From contig JAQFVV010012672.1 in the NCBI GenBank assembly GCA_028023455.1, positions 1,114,001-1,178,000 of the forward strand: DNA of 64,000 bases. The letters are read 5' to 3'. The notes beneath the pieces were generated by a model that saw only the letters and a program-made list of their open reading frames with translations, had not been told where the DNA came from and made no database searches. The DNA comes from Epiperipatus broadwayi (Eukaryota; Onychophora; Udeonychophora; Euonychophora; Peripatidae). This document shows, in pieces, positions 26,801-41,800 of this stretch. A program made the translations under genes and the position numbers. Every line of letters begins with the position of its first letter. Positions within the stretch are counted from its first letter, which is position 1.

Positions 26801-29800
26801 TAAATGTTTTTATTTATGTAGGATTCTACCAATTTTGTTATATAGGATTTCAAAATAAACAAAGCTGGGCTATTATCTGTTAATTTTTTTCATCTGCTGG
26901 AGTGCCTTGGAATGAAATACAGTAGTTGTGGGATTATATAATATATATAAAGTGTAGTTCTATTAAACCATTACTTAGAACAGCTGATGATAAATGCTAT
27001 CAATAAACATTTTAAAAAGTCAATTGAGGAAAAAGTAAGAATAAAAAGCATAAATGTTGGATTCAAATTTCCACATGATCAGCTTCATCAGATATGCATC
27101 AATATTTGCCATTGCTCAATCTATAATATTATATATTGTATAATTCTTTCTAGGATAATTTAAATAACATTAAATGAAGTCCACTCATTTTACAGATTTT
27201 ATGATCATAATTAATATAAGATTTTATAGTATGTCTCTTAAATACAATCACAAAAGATTTCTGATAATGCTATGCTGTGTTTATTATTTAATCCCATACC
27301 ATTAAAATATATTGAATATTTTTTGAGGGATTTTTCTTTTGTGTAAAGAAAGACAAAGGACCATTTATGTAAGTTGATGGATGGTTCTGAAAATAATTGT
27401 AATCATCATTGTGCTCATTGTTGTTGTTTTTTTTTTTTAAGGACAAAAGTGAATAGAGCCCAAGGAAGATGTTTAAATGCAAGTTTTTAATGCAACTAGA
27501 ATGGTTTCTTGGAATTTAGCCACTCCTTTGGAAAAAAAACAACAACATGATATTATTGAAATGTCAGCAAGGAATTTTAGTCATAATGTATTGTTGCAAA
27601 TAATGGTCAGAATCATCTAATTGAACTTATTCTACATAAATAGTGTACATGCTTTTACTCGCAAAAACAACTCATTAAAAATACAAATCTATTTTTCAAA
27701 AAATAGGGAATATTAAAAAGAGAGAAATTAAATTTAAAATTGGCTTTGTGTATGTGTGTGTATATATGTATTAGACTTTGAATTATTACAATTTTCAGAC
27801 ATTTTGCCCTCATAATTTTAACTGACAACTTCACGTAAAGTATATTAATAATTATTACGAATCATTTATTAAACTAGAAATTATCCTTAGCTTACATGGA
27901 CCATCTGAAGCCTGGTTCAGCATGACATGTATTTTAGAGGTCATTTGTCTTTTTCAGATGCCTTTATTCATATATTTCAGGAATGTATATTGTAATCGAA
28001 GTTTTAAATATATCTTTTAAAAAAAAAATGTATTTAGTTTTTATTTTTATTTAGGCTGTTAGCGGTGTGGGAACTTCACCTGTTCCTTTAGAGAAGCTTT
28101 TAAACTTCAGTGACGAAAAATCTGGTAATTATGACTATTAATTTTTATTTATTTTAGTATTGTATTTGCCATAATATATTTGTAAAATGTGTTATGTTCT
28201 GTTGATATTAATATTTTTATTTTACTTTTTGAGATTTTTTTATTTAAACTTTTTTTTATTTTTAAAAAAAATATTAGTCAAAAACTATTAATAGCAATTA
28301 CATATGAAATTTATATTCTACTTAGGAAATCAGATTTCATCTTATGATTAACTTAGAATTTATTATCAAATTATGAAATCACACAACACGTATATACATT
28401 TATTTATTTAGAAATGATACAAAAATATTCATTAATTATAAATTAAGCAAAATGTTATAGCTCTCCTGACAATAAGAAATGTATGTGAAAAACAATAAAA
28501 GCCGTAGAAAAATAGTTATGAATTTATGTGGATAGTAATCAAAATAATAACAACAACAAAATTAATAATAACAAGAAAAAGTTAAATAATAATAATATAT
28601 TATCAGTTTCTATTAAAAGCATCTTTTAAAGCTAGAAATAGATATTAGTGATGTGGAAACAATGTGATGCTATATTGAATAAATAATGGTTAAGATAGGC
28701 TCTCTATCTTTGAATGTGAAATTTATGCAGATCCTGTGTAGTGAGCGATGAGTGACTATATTGGAGATGACAAATATAATATGTCCTAACATACAGTCAG
28801 TGTATGTTTGTAGTATAATTCTGCATAGATAAAATTGATTTATTGAATAAATATCATATTTGAGAAATAAATCTTTCATGTATTTAATCTTCTGCCCCTA
28901 TTTAATATGTAAAGTATGATTCTATAGGATGTGGAGAAATCGTAAATGCATATGTGGATATGATAAAATATCTTGATAGGAATATTTGTAAATCAATAAT
29001 AAGATATTAATAGAAAGAAATTTAGATAAATATAATATAATAGGCAACTGAATCTATGTAAATAGTGGCAGTTGCACATTGATATGATTTTTCCAGGACA
29101 AACTTGAATTCATTGACACCAAGATTTTTAAAAAAGTTCCTCAACAAATTCAATATTGTCGCAAGTACAGTTATTATCATATCATTGATATAATTTGATT
29201 ATGAATGATTTTGATATCTCTGTACAAATCCAATCATAATCACTTTTGTTTTACTTACATTAATGGAAAAATGATTTGATCATAATCAATCTTCCATAAT
29301 AGACAAATTATACATAAGACACATTTAAACAATGTCTAGATATCTCAGATGCCACATGTACAAGTTTATCAGCAAATGTATGGCAAGTTGAATACAGAGG
29401 AAATTGAAAATATCATTTAAATATATTGTAAATAGTAATGGACCTAAGACTGAATTCTGAAGAATTCCTCTATTAATAAAATATTATTAATTTTTACTAT
29501 TTGCTTCTGATCTTGAAAGTAAGGAAATAAAAATCTAATTGAGTAAAATAATCATAAATTCCATTAAAAGCTAATTTAATATAAAGTATATCGTGCCCAG
29601 GTTCAAAATATATATCATTAATATAATGAATAATTTCCAAAGACTTAGGAATACAACACATGTTTTAATATTAATAGCACACATAATACCTCAACCTGGT
29701 AAGAAACCAAATTATTTATCATGAAATATATAGTATTAAGAGATAAATAATATAACAACCTAGATTTAAAAGCCAATTCAAACAGTCTGGAAAACAGAAA

Positions 29801-32800
29801 TAATTGCTGTTTCTGTTCCAATCTATCTAGCAAAGCAAACAACCTGTATTTAATATAGCTCAAGTGATATTAGCAATCACTAGAATAACAATCTTTATTT
29901 ATGAAATGTTTCCAAAATTCCCAATACAAACTGTTCCATTCTTTTTTTTAAATCTTCCTATTACTTTTCTACCAAGCAAGGGGTGACTAAGCAAAGTCAA
30001 TATTCACCAACTAATGTTTATTTCAAACTTCAGGTGAATAGGAAACAGAACCATCCATGATTTATGTTTTATTTCTATAAAAAATGAAATTCGTTGTTCC
30101 ATGCTAATCTATTAACATTTGTGGTTATATTTTCATAACATAAACAAAGTCTTGTCACTCTTGTAATTTGCATTTTCATTATTGAAAGCCATCTAGCTCC
30201 AAAATGTAATTTAAGAATAGATGACTGAAATCGATATACTGGTAAAAATAATTACCAAAGAATCATTATCTTGAGGATATTGAAAACAATTTATTTCAAG
30301 TTTGGAATAAAAAATCCATAATGTATAATCAATTTGTTGTTTTCCAACCATCATGAAAAATCTCACCATGATGCTACAAAAGAAAAATGGAAAGAGACTA
30401 TTAAAAAAAAAATTATAATATCCAATCAAAATGCTTCATCTCTTTTATGCAGGCTTGATAAGTATAGAAACATTAAAAGAATTATTGCTGACACTCCCAT
30501 TATTATTGATAATTTTATAAATCAAAGTTTTAAACCCAATAGAACCAATAAGGCATTATTAGGACAGAACAACAGGCTTTTTTTTTTTTCATTACAATGT
30601 TTCTCTACTTTAAATATAATAAAACCACTAGATGTTAATAAATTAGAACTTGCTTAGATTCAGGAAAGATACCAGGAGCAAATAACATTTCAGAGATTTT
30701 AATAAATTTGTGATGTAAAACCAAAACAATATTGGCAAAATTATACACCAACATTATTCATACAGAAACTAATTCAAAAATTTAGCATGAAATCAAAACT
30801 ATAGCATTCTTAAAATCTAATAAACATCCAAAAAAATATCATCCAATATAATTATTATTTATTCCTTAACAAGTTTTATGAATAAAAATTATGATGATAG
30901 TCAAGTGCTATCTTTAAAAAAACGGATTTAGACAAGAGCAAAGCTGGCATGAATGAATTCTATCTTTAACCACTTTATGCTTTTATTTGGAATAATATAA
31001 TAAATGCAATACTTGACACAATACTCCCTGATAAAAAAATTTTGAGTGCCTTTAAATGACATTTGCAGCAAATACAAAGCAAAATGCATGAAAATTTAAT
31101 TGGATTGATGACACTGTCTTGACTTCACAAAAGAGATCCTTTTCCCTATTATCACAAAAACAATATATATATATATAATTTTTCATATAATTAACAAGGA
31201 AAGAAATCATAAACTGAATATGATTTTCTGCAACTATAGATTGAAATATGATCCAATGCCATGTTATGTAGCAGTAATCTGTGATCATAATCTAATATAT
31301 TTTTCTTATTTCCTAAAGGTTAGATAATATTTACTAAGACTGTAAACCTCAAGAATATGTGCGTGAAAATGCGAATGTACGGACTTTTACAGGTCTTAAC
31401 CACAAGCTATTTGATTAACATTACTTGTATTATGCTACAATTATTATAAGATCATCTTTCTTTCATGCAAAGCATGGACATAATATTCAATAGTACTCTC
31501 TTGGTAAACTTCTTTTTGAAGCAAAAATAGTCACACTAAACTTCTGGATATGTTCTTAAATATTACCATGGGAAATGTTTTTAGATCAACCAAATACACT
31601 CCTTTACAGTTATTTCCTTTTTTTATATTTTTCCACCAGATATCAGAAGATAAGTTGACTCATCGCAAGAATATGTGTAAATTTATTAAGTAGATCAGTT
31701 TTATCATAAACTCAACATATAGATTTCATATGTCTCAAATCATGCTTTTTTTTTAACATTTTTAACTAAGAACTTTTTAAACAACTGAAGAATTATGTTG
31801 TAAGAAATAGGTTTTTTTGCAAGGCCACAATTTTTTTTTTCAAATTTATCAATAAAATCAGTTAAAGTTGCTCTGCTTAAACATTGAAATCTCATTAACA
31901 CGATTAGGATCAGTCATAAATATTATGCTTATCTATTTGAGAATTGAAATTTAAAAGCATTTGATGTATATGCCATGTAGTTAATAGAAATAGTCTTATT
32001 AGAATTATTATCTTCTGAAAGATATTTTTATTTTATGATATTTATATATACTTAGGTATAAATAAAACATTCATATGCTAAACAAAGAAATAAGTATTTA
32101 CTTAATTGTAGTGATTGTAATATACAATTACAATACATATATGAGTAGCAAACGTTAATAACATTAATAACAATGCTGTGGAAAAAATATTAAACAGAAA
32201 CACTAATTTAAATAATGATTTTAAGAATTATAACAATATCTGAAGAAGTGGTAGTGAATCCATGTCTGTAATTTGAGATTTGAGTCCAGGTTTGATGAAC
32301 TTTGAAAATTTTCAGTTCGCAGAGATGCTTAGGACTTTTTTTTTTTTTAAAGCTAGCTGTCCCATAGCCAACTGGGTTATGTTAAATCCATATGTTACGT
32401 ATTTGTGAAATCTTTATTTTTATTTTTAGTGTGAGAATCTTCTATCATATCTTTGATTCGGTTGACTATGGGCCAGTGATTTTCTTTTATATAATTTAAA
32501 ATTGGGAAGGAATCCAACAGTAAATCATTAGAACTCGCATTTATTTTTAAAAAAAATATATATATATAAAAACTTTAATAGGTTTTCTAAAATAGTTATC
32601 TGGTTATTAAGCAGAAAGATTCTATATTAATCTGGGTAAATGATGTGAATGTTGTTGCACTGATTGTGAATGGAATATGTTGTTGCCTTTTGTCATAATC
32701 TTACAGCACTGATACTATAGTTATATATTTCTACCTTTATATATATAGCAATAACATAATAAGTATGTTGGTAACATTTAATTATCAGAAGATTGTGCTT

Positions 32801-35800
32801 AACACCACTATCTGAATAAAATATAATTCTATGCTTGCATGTATGTTTGTGAGGTTTTTTTTGTTAAATATGTTAAGTCATCTGTTGAAAAAATCATTTT
32901 AACAAAAATGCATTGTGATTAAGCAGTAAAAACTCAATAGTAGCTAGTTGTTGTTTTCCATCATTTTTAATAAATGTTAACATCATCTAATTATAGGAAA
33001 GTGCTTTACTAAAGTATATTATAGTTGAAGGATGATAATAAAATATTAACGATGAAAGTAATAATATATACAAATATTAAGATAGTAATTTTTAGTAAAT
33101 GATTTCATTTTTTTTTTTTTAAGTTGAAAATTTTGATTAAAATCTCTCTTTAGTCTTTTTAAGGAAATGAGATAACTAGATAAGTCTATCCTTTCCTGTG
33201 ATTTAATATAACAGATTTGCTATTAGAAATATATTTAAATGTAATATTTTATAGTAGAAATGTATGTGTACACCATTTATATACATTTATAAATGTTATT
33301 TTCTTGAAATACTAGCCACCATTTTTATATTTCAAAACACAATGGTTGTAGTTGGGGGGGGGGGTAGATTATTTAAAAATATATTTTAATATGTTCCCCA
33401 ATGTCTACAGTCATTATGTTTTGAACTTAAGAATGGTGATTGATCTTTCTAGAGATTTAGTACCACATATAAGTAGAAAGAAAATTTCACTTGGTAGGCA
33501 AACTCTCATACCTATCAAAAGATTGGTGTCTTGTATTTGTAAAATAAATTCATTTAATTTTAAGTTGTGAAAGCTGCTATCTTAGTGTGATTATTTCATT
33601 TTTATAAAATAAATGTCTTATTCGTGTAATAATGAAAAACAGATTTTTAATTTTACATATGAAATTAATGCTAATTTCAGTGTGAAATAAGAGATTTGTT
33701 GTCATATTATTAGTATTGCTTATTTGAAATTTAGATGAAATTGATAAGAAATTCAGAAGATAAATCTTTAGAATTTTCTAGATTTGTTAAAAAAAAAAAC
33801 AAAAAACTACATTATAAAAAGAAAAATAGTATTCATCAGAAAAAATTTCCATCCTATACACCCATGCGCTGTAATGTTGTTTTAATACCTCAATGATGTT
33901 TTGTTGAATATGCAGGATACTTTCATATCAAAGCACAAGATTTTGAAAAGATAAGAGTGGCCGACTTAAGCTTTGTACCTAAATTCAATTACATAGGCCA
34001 ATCTAAAGTGTCTTGGAATGCTAGCGTAAAGTTCTTCCATTACTCTGCTAGTAAATTAAATAGAAAGTTACATAGATTCTAATGTTTCATAATAGTAATA
34101 GATGGGAAGATTTCATGATAGTTAATAGATAGGATAAAGTTAATGAATACAAAGTGATTAATGGAAGAATTTAACACTCATTCCAAAACACTTCAGATTG
34201 GCCTATATAAGTGAATTTAAGTACAAAGATAAGATGGCCACTTTTTTTTTCAAAGTCTCTATCTTGTGCTTTGGTTTGAGAGTATACTTCATACTCAACA
34301 AAACATTGTTGAAGTATTAAAACAACATTACAGCACATGTGAATAGAGTGTAACTCCTTTCTGATGAAAAAGAAAAATAGTACATTTTCTAAAATAGAGT
34401 AAAAAAATTAAATTTAAAAATGTCATAAAGTATTTTCTTCAATAAACTGAAGTAATCAGGTAGGACCAAGCATTGAATCTTTTGAATTAATTACTTTAGG
34501 TATGAAGTGCTATAAGTTTGTTCTTCATTCGTGCTCTATTTTTATGTTTAAGATGAAGCTCTTATTAAAATTAAAAATAACCAACACCAGATGAAAAAAA
34601 AGATTAATAAGGATAACTTTATTGAAAAATCTTTATATGTCTTTTATGATGGCCATGCTTGTTTGTTTTTTTAGATTTCTTATATTTTAATTTTGAAACT
34701 TAAGCCAGTAAACCTTAATTATTCATGATTGTGTATTGACTAAGCATTCTTGTAAAACTTAATTTAACACTATTTAACCAACTAAAGTTGATTGAGAATG
34801 TTAATTTTTGAATATAGGATGTAAATCAATAAAATCCAGAATTGAGACTAAAAACAGTTTTATTAAAGATATACCATTTACTTTTAACACAATGTAATTT
34901 CTATATATCTTTGGATTTTATTATGGAATGTTTTCAGGTAGAAATAATTAAACATGAGGATAAAATAGTTTTTTCCAAATATAGAATTTCACATATTGTC
35001 CAACTCTAATTTTTTTTTTTTTTGACATTGCTTCTAAAAATAAATGTTTTTGGATCTTATTTCCCCAAAATTTCATGTTGATTATTATCAATGATTGACA
35101 TTGCTATGTTTCAGATGTTTGCATTATGGGCAGATTGAAAATAATTATCCAATGGAAAAAAGCTCATTTGTATATGATCTTTGATCTTACTATGACATTT
35201 CAATAACATAATCTCATATTTGCATATGGATCACAATCTTTATGTACTATGATGGTATCTCAAAGATGCATCTTTATTCTGAATTAGCAGTCAAATGTAT
35301 TAATGATTTGGAAATGAAAAATAAGTCCATCATTTTGCCATGCATTTCATTACAAAATTCATGAAGTTATACATAAAATGACAAAATATATTTTGAAGAT
35401 CTTTAGAACTAATTTAAAATGTTTATCAATAAAATAATGAATACTTTATTATTAAGCTTTTAAAATCTTTATGAGGTGTACTATCTGCTTGAAAGTTATA
35501 TTAATTTTTGAATCCAACATTCAAAAATTAGGTTATGAAAGGCATTTTAAAAATTACCCCTTTTTATATTAGAAGTATCTTATATAATTTTAGCTGAATA
35601 CTTAAAGAGATAACTTTTGAAGTTTCTGAAGTTTGTATCAATAATATATATACATACACACCAAGTAATTGCATTTACATATATATGCTTCTCTATTATA
35701 AATTTATTTAAACACTCATTGATTACGTAAGTAATATTTACTAAGGCTGTAAACCTTAAGAATATGCGCATGAAAATGCAAAGATAGGCACCTCTACAGG

Positions 35801-38800
35801 TCTTAACCACAAGCTTATGCTTTGGAAGAAAAGAAGGGAACCCTTCTTTACTTCAATCTTCTTTCTATATGAATAAGTGAAGCTGAGGCGGTTAGATCTG
35901 AAAATGGGAAAATATTCAATACTTCACTGATTAAGTCCACAATTCCTATTATACATTAGTAATCGTGAAATAACTAATGTTAACATCCTCACATGCATTT
36001 TATGCAATACACATAATTATAATTCAATCTATTTTGGTACTTACTGTGCCAAAATGTATTTATATATATGGCTTCAATATGTGCTCAGTTGCATTTGATC
36101 TTTGATTAATAACATTTTTTCTATTCAAAGTGAACCAGCCTTCATTACCTTTCATTTTTCCATCATCTTATTCTCACAAACAGCCTTCATTGTTTCTGGC
36201 CAAAAATTGTTTTCATATTTTTTTTTTTCATACTTAAAAAAACTCATGCTTGTAATGAATTACTTTTATATCTATTATACCACTAAATGTCACATGATCA
36301 CCAGTCTTTATGCTTCCACAAGCTGTTTACATAGAGGCAAAACTCTCCATACAATAATGCCACTCATTGATTACTCTGCCTTGCACTGAGTGGCACTACT
36401 GTATGGAGAATTTTGTCTCTGTATATCTATTATATTAGTATACAAGATACTTAATGTAGATTAAAATTAATCTTTGTTTTCAGGCAATTAGATTGGCGCA
36501 TGTAATAGAATGTAATATCTGAGGGTTATATAAAACTATATTGTATTATTTGTATAATTATTTAGCATAAAAATATTTACATATAAATATAGTTTTGTAT
36601 TGAATTAATGATTGCTATTTCATAACACTAATTGTTTGATTTCAATATATTTGCATACATAAATGTGATTAGTTTGTTATGTATTAATTGTTGTTAAATT
36701 ACACAAGTTAGTTTTAATAAAATTGTTGTATAAAATAGTAGTTAGATAATTATAAATAGTAGATTAAGATTAATAAAATATTTAAAAAAAGAATACTGTA
36801 TATGCAGCTTAATTTTTAAAGCATTAAAGTTCAAAAAGGCTGACTGGGGAGGAAAAAGTCAATTTTGGTTACCTCTTTTTTGATTACTATTTTAGTATTT
36901 CAAAGAAAAACTGATGGTTTGCATTTTTTTGATGCTTTATTTTGAGTTAATTGAAATTTTTCTTTTTTTTTTTTTTTAAAAAAAAAAAAAGATTTCGGAG
37001 ACAGGAGTGGGAAAAGATAGTATTATTAGAAATCAACTTCAGTAATAAATACTATAAATACTGGAGGGAAATGAAGAATAAAATTAGAACAAGCATTTTC
37101 AGGATGAAGTAATGCTAAATTGAGACAATTTTTGAATTGTTTTGATGTCTGAAATATACTGGGTAATCATCAAATTGCTAAAATATAAAAAGAAATCTTA
37201 ATCTGAGAGAATAAATTATTCTCATTACCCTACATTCAGATCTTGAAGTTAAGCTAACACATTCTAAATTATATATATTTAGAAAGAAAATCGAAAATAC
37301 TTAACTTCTGCTTTGCCACAATTACAATCACTGATATTACCAGTATTTTTAATGCTTAAATGAGCAATCTGCAAAGCACAGCAGTGAGCCCAAATTTTGT
37401 AAGGTAGGTCATTTTTAGAACATTTTTTATGAGTCACTCCATTTATGAGAAGGTAGGCAAATCTCTTAATAGGGCTGCCAAACATGCAATTTTTTACCAA
37501 TGAAAACTTCTGTTTTAAATATAGCTCTAAAACATCTCTTTATCTGATGCAAGATCACAATTAAGGATTCTCTTCTGCTAAACCTGCAGTCATTTTTTTC
37601 AATACGGAGTTCTTGGCCTATTTTATGATCTCATAGATACTTCCATATTAAAAAAACCAAAAACAAAACAAAACATTGCACTCAAATTTGTTGTGCTTGT
37701 AATTAAAGAAAAGAAATGAAATTGCACAAACAAAGATTATTATAATTAGTATGAAGAGATGATTATTGGCATATAAAACTCATGTTTACCAGACTCTATT
37801 ATCAATATCAGTGATTGGAGATAGTAAGAAAAAAAAATGAAAAGAGAATAAGAATGCGGGGAAGAGACAGGCAAGAAGACTTTTATCTAATTTTTGATAA
37901 ACATTTTGTAGAAGGCAACAGGCTCCTCTTGGTTATTCACAGTTAACTCCTCTTATCTGAATGCTTTTCTATTATCCAACTATGTATTCCATTATTAGCC
38001 TGAATTTGACATCAAATAAGAATGTCAGCATGTATGTAGATTAAAACATAAAGAGAAAATATTGGCAGGAAGTTAAATAGCACGTTAGTGCTTTTAAGTA
38101 TTTGGAAAATTGTCTTAACTGATAATGGATGTAATTGACTAAAAAATTGGAGTGAAAATTGCAATGACTAAATAGGGTTTCAATAAATATAGGAGATTAT
38201 TTTATGATCTGCAGTAATTAAACTTAAGAAAGAAGCTTGTTAGAGACTTAAGAGTTGAGAAGAATGAGGGAAAAGATGAAAAGATTAAGTAAATAAATAA
38301 TAATTGATTAGAAAGTTATGAAAGGAAAGGGGCATTAAATTAGGTATTCAGTACTTCAAGGCAAGGAATTGTAAAAAGTTATTATTTTAGCAGGAATGTG
38401 TGTGGAGGTGGGGAATAAATGTTGGTGGAGAAGAAAAAAGGTATTAGATAATCCTAAAGAGGGGAATAGTTATTAGTATTTAAAGAAAAAGATATAGAAG
38501 ATAGTGGATATTTGAGACCTGTTTTTAGTGGATAACTAAGGATGATGATGTCACATACATAATTTCACACATTATAAGATATATGGTAATGATATGTATT
38601 GATGATTATGATTAAGATAATATATATAATTAGTTCTTTAATTGTAATGATAATAGTTTTGTTAGAGGATATTTGCTGTTCAGAGATGAAATTTTATAGG
38701 ATGATATAATATTTAATATATGTGTGTGTGTAAATTGCCATAGCAGACATTTTTTTAAAGGCTTGCCACAAAAACAATTTTATTAGCTAATAATTAAACA

Positions 38801-41800
38801 TGATTTTTTCTATAGTAAATACTTTATAAAATAATTTGTTGCAGATAATGTTTAATATTTTGTGAAACTCATCTTTTGGAAAGAAATGGATAGAAGTTTT
38901 TTTGAAGTCACTAATATTGAAACAAAATATATATGATGTTATCCAAGTTTGATTTGCTTTTCTAAATAAATATGCCATTATTTTTTATCTTATATTATTA
39001 AAATATTTCTGTACATATTGTTATCCTTTGTTATTATAATAAAGCATTTAATTTTTTATTTACAAATATATTTTTGTAATATTTTTAGATTCTAATATGA
39101 TCTTTGATGAACAGACTTTGAAAGCCAATATGGTTGCAGCTGCAAAAAAAATGGAACATTTAAGTGAGGTAGGAAAAGAAAAATATATAAAATAAAGTAC
39201 ATTTTAGAATAAAATAAAAATTACCATTTATTCATAAACTTTTTGGCTTCATTTACAGTTACTGAATGAATGTGAAGCAACAAACATGAGATTATCGGAG
39301 CAAACACGAGTTCTAAAAGAAGAAATTCGTCGGTAAGTTTTATGACCTAATCATTTTAAAAGAATAAAATGTCAATTATTTCAAACATTATTTATTAAAA
39401 CTATCAATTATTCTGCTCTTAAAACCATGTCAAATTAGTTTCAGTGCATGGCTCATTATATTGAATTATTATTTCTGCCATTTAATACATTCATTTCTGA
39501 TTATTTATTTGAAAATAAATGAAAATATATTCAGTGAAAAAGTGATTCTGATAATGATTTTAGTTGTTAAATAAATTGTCAAAGTATATTAAAAAGTTTA
39601 AGGATTCATTATTTTTAATAAACATGTTAACACTGTATTATTTTAGTTCAATTTAAATGACATTGAGTAAAAAAAAACCTATTACAAATTAGAAAATCAA
39701 GCTTAAATCTAACTATTAAAAACTAACTACATTGCTTAGAATTGATTCATTGCTCTTTTTTAAACATTTTTTTGTTAACTGGAAGTTTAGTGGCTAATAA
39801 TTTATCTACCATTAATAATTGAATTAAATAATTTTTAAATGTAATGTAATGTTGATGCAATTTTCTATATATTTTTATAGGCTTGAAAGGAATCAAGAAC
39901 GAGAAAAACACATTACTAATATGGAATATTTAAAAAATATTTTTATTAAAGTATGTTATATATATTTAAACTATTTGTACCAATAATTCCTTATACATAT
40001 ATATTGATTGATATCTTACTTATTTTTTTAGTTTTTTACTCTAAAGCCTGGAGATGAACGGGTCCAATTAGTCACTGTAATAAATACAATTTTGAAATTA
40101 AGTCCTGAGGAAAAGCAACAAATTGTAGCTATAGCTAAAGGTATATATATATTTTTTTAATTTAAAAAAAAGTATTTAATGTAGTAATGGAAATTTTCAT
40201 GCTATAAAATACTTTTCATAATTTAAATAAAAAATGGAATCCAACATCTTTCTTCATAATTTAAATAAAAAATGGAATCCAACATCTTTCTAATATATGC
40301 CTTATTAGATTTTGATATTAGTTTTTTTCTTTTTATTTATTGGCATTTGCATTACTGTTCATATTTGTATTTAATATTCATATGCTATTTAAGACTTATT
40401 TCTCATCCAGTGAGAATAAATTTTCAGTTTATTGTTATATATATATATTATTTACATATATGCATTTATCATTTCTTTAAGCATATCTGATTTTTGTGTA
40501 TATACTTTGCAAGAGCAATTGGTTTTTCAAACTTCATTGTTAAACAAAAATATTGTATAAAGAACAAGTAATTATAATGGTTTCCTATAGGAAAAAATTT
40601 GACTGGTTACTCCAGCTAAAAATTACACTATAAACTCTGAACAAAGAATTTAACCTAACCTAATGTATGTATGTGTGTATATATGATAATTCAATTTCAA
40701 TCTATATTAATAAATTTATCTTAAAGTTGGTTTTTCAAGTGATCCATTCATCAATCATAATTATCCAGCTTTTTTAGTCATTAATTACTCATTCTAAGGT
40801 CCCTCGTTGTCATCTAAATTTTTTGGATTTTTTTTTTTTGTAACATTACTTTCCAAATTCCAAATGAATTGCTTTTAGATAAAACTTGTTAAAAGGTTTT
40901 CTTTTGTAAAATATTTAGAACTTAACAAGGAAAGCCAGACCTGGAAAGGTAAAAAAATAGAACTTTTTTTTTTTTTTGATTAATGAATAAGTGGGAATAG
41001 TGTATCAGATTAAAGAAATAGAACATTTTTTGATTAGTAAATAATTGGAGATATTGCATCAGGTAAAAGATGTAGAACATTTTGGATTGTTTTAAAGATA
41101 TATAAATAAAAAAAATTGTAGAGGATCAGTTCGTTTTGGGGTACCAGAGAACAAGGAAGAAGAAAACTCTTTCTATATACATAGGAGCGAAGCACTGGAG
41201 AAAAATAGCTAAGACAGCAATTAAAACTGCTGTCCATGAAAAATGAATATTTCATCGGATCGTTCAAAATTATTACTGAGTAATATAACTTAAAGATGCA
41301 GCTGAAAGAATATGCAAACGCCAATATGATGATCATGGGGTAAAGTTATAAACGTGCTTGGCTATTGCCCCACCACCCATGCATGGATATGTGCTACTGA
41401 TTATAGCTATTGTCTACCAAAAAACCGAAATCCACATCTGACCAAGACTTCCCATAAATTAGGGGAAAACAATGCGTCAACTGATTTCACAAGAAGCTGA
41501 AAATAGAGATATCCATACAGTTCATATGGCCATATCTTTGTATATAATAAGCTTACACTTATATGTATCTGAATAGCATGAGTTCATGGGGACTAAGGAA
41601 ATTATTGTATTTTTTATTTAAATACATCATATAATATAACTCCTATATGTATACTATATATATATATTTTTTGGTGTTTCTTGTAAAACTGTAACCATAA
41701 GAGATAGGGGGGACGCATCTTACTATGGTCGGACTTTGGGTCTTCAGATAGGATGCAAGTGATTACGCAATGAAATACATAACCTATGATTGTACCTACT

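Larger units (their letters stand above)
16534..28054 (+). other. 11.5-kb GCC2 intron with transposon relics
   Basis: It contains a truncated copy of the 2-kb repeat (16.68 kb), the 860-bp inverted repeat (17.65-18.51 kb), 38-bp tandem repeats (19.08 kb), a sense RTE fragment (20.06 kb), a poly-C tract (21.73 kb), repeat copy B (22.75-24.7 kb) and an antisense RTE endonuclease (25.5-26.3 kb). The stretches 17.0-17.6, 18.5-19.0, 20.6-22.7, 24.7-25.4 and 26.4-28.0 kb are AT-rich DNA without recognisable features. Confidence 0.7.
28125..39088 (+). other. 11-kb GCC2 intron with opposed retrotransposon relics
   Basis: Contents are an antisense non-LTR RT remnant (28.64-29.87 kb), a sense RT remnant (30.34-31.0 kb), an 85-bp repeat shared by 31.3 and 35.7 kb, a foldback element with target duplications (33.8-34.4 kb), a foldback at 36.3 kb, an unidentified antisense frame at 37.3 kb and an RTE tail at 38.1-38.56 kb. 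I recognise nothing in 31.5-33.3, 34.4-35.7 and 36.4-37.2 kb. Confidence 0.7.
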
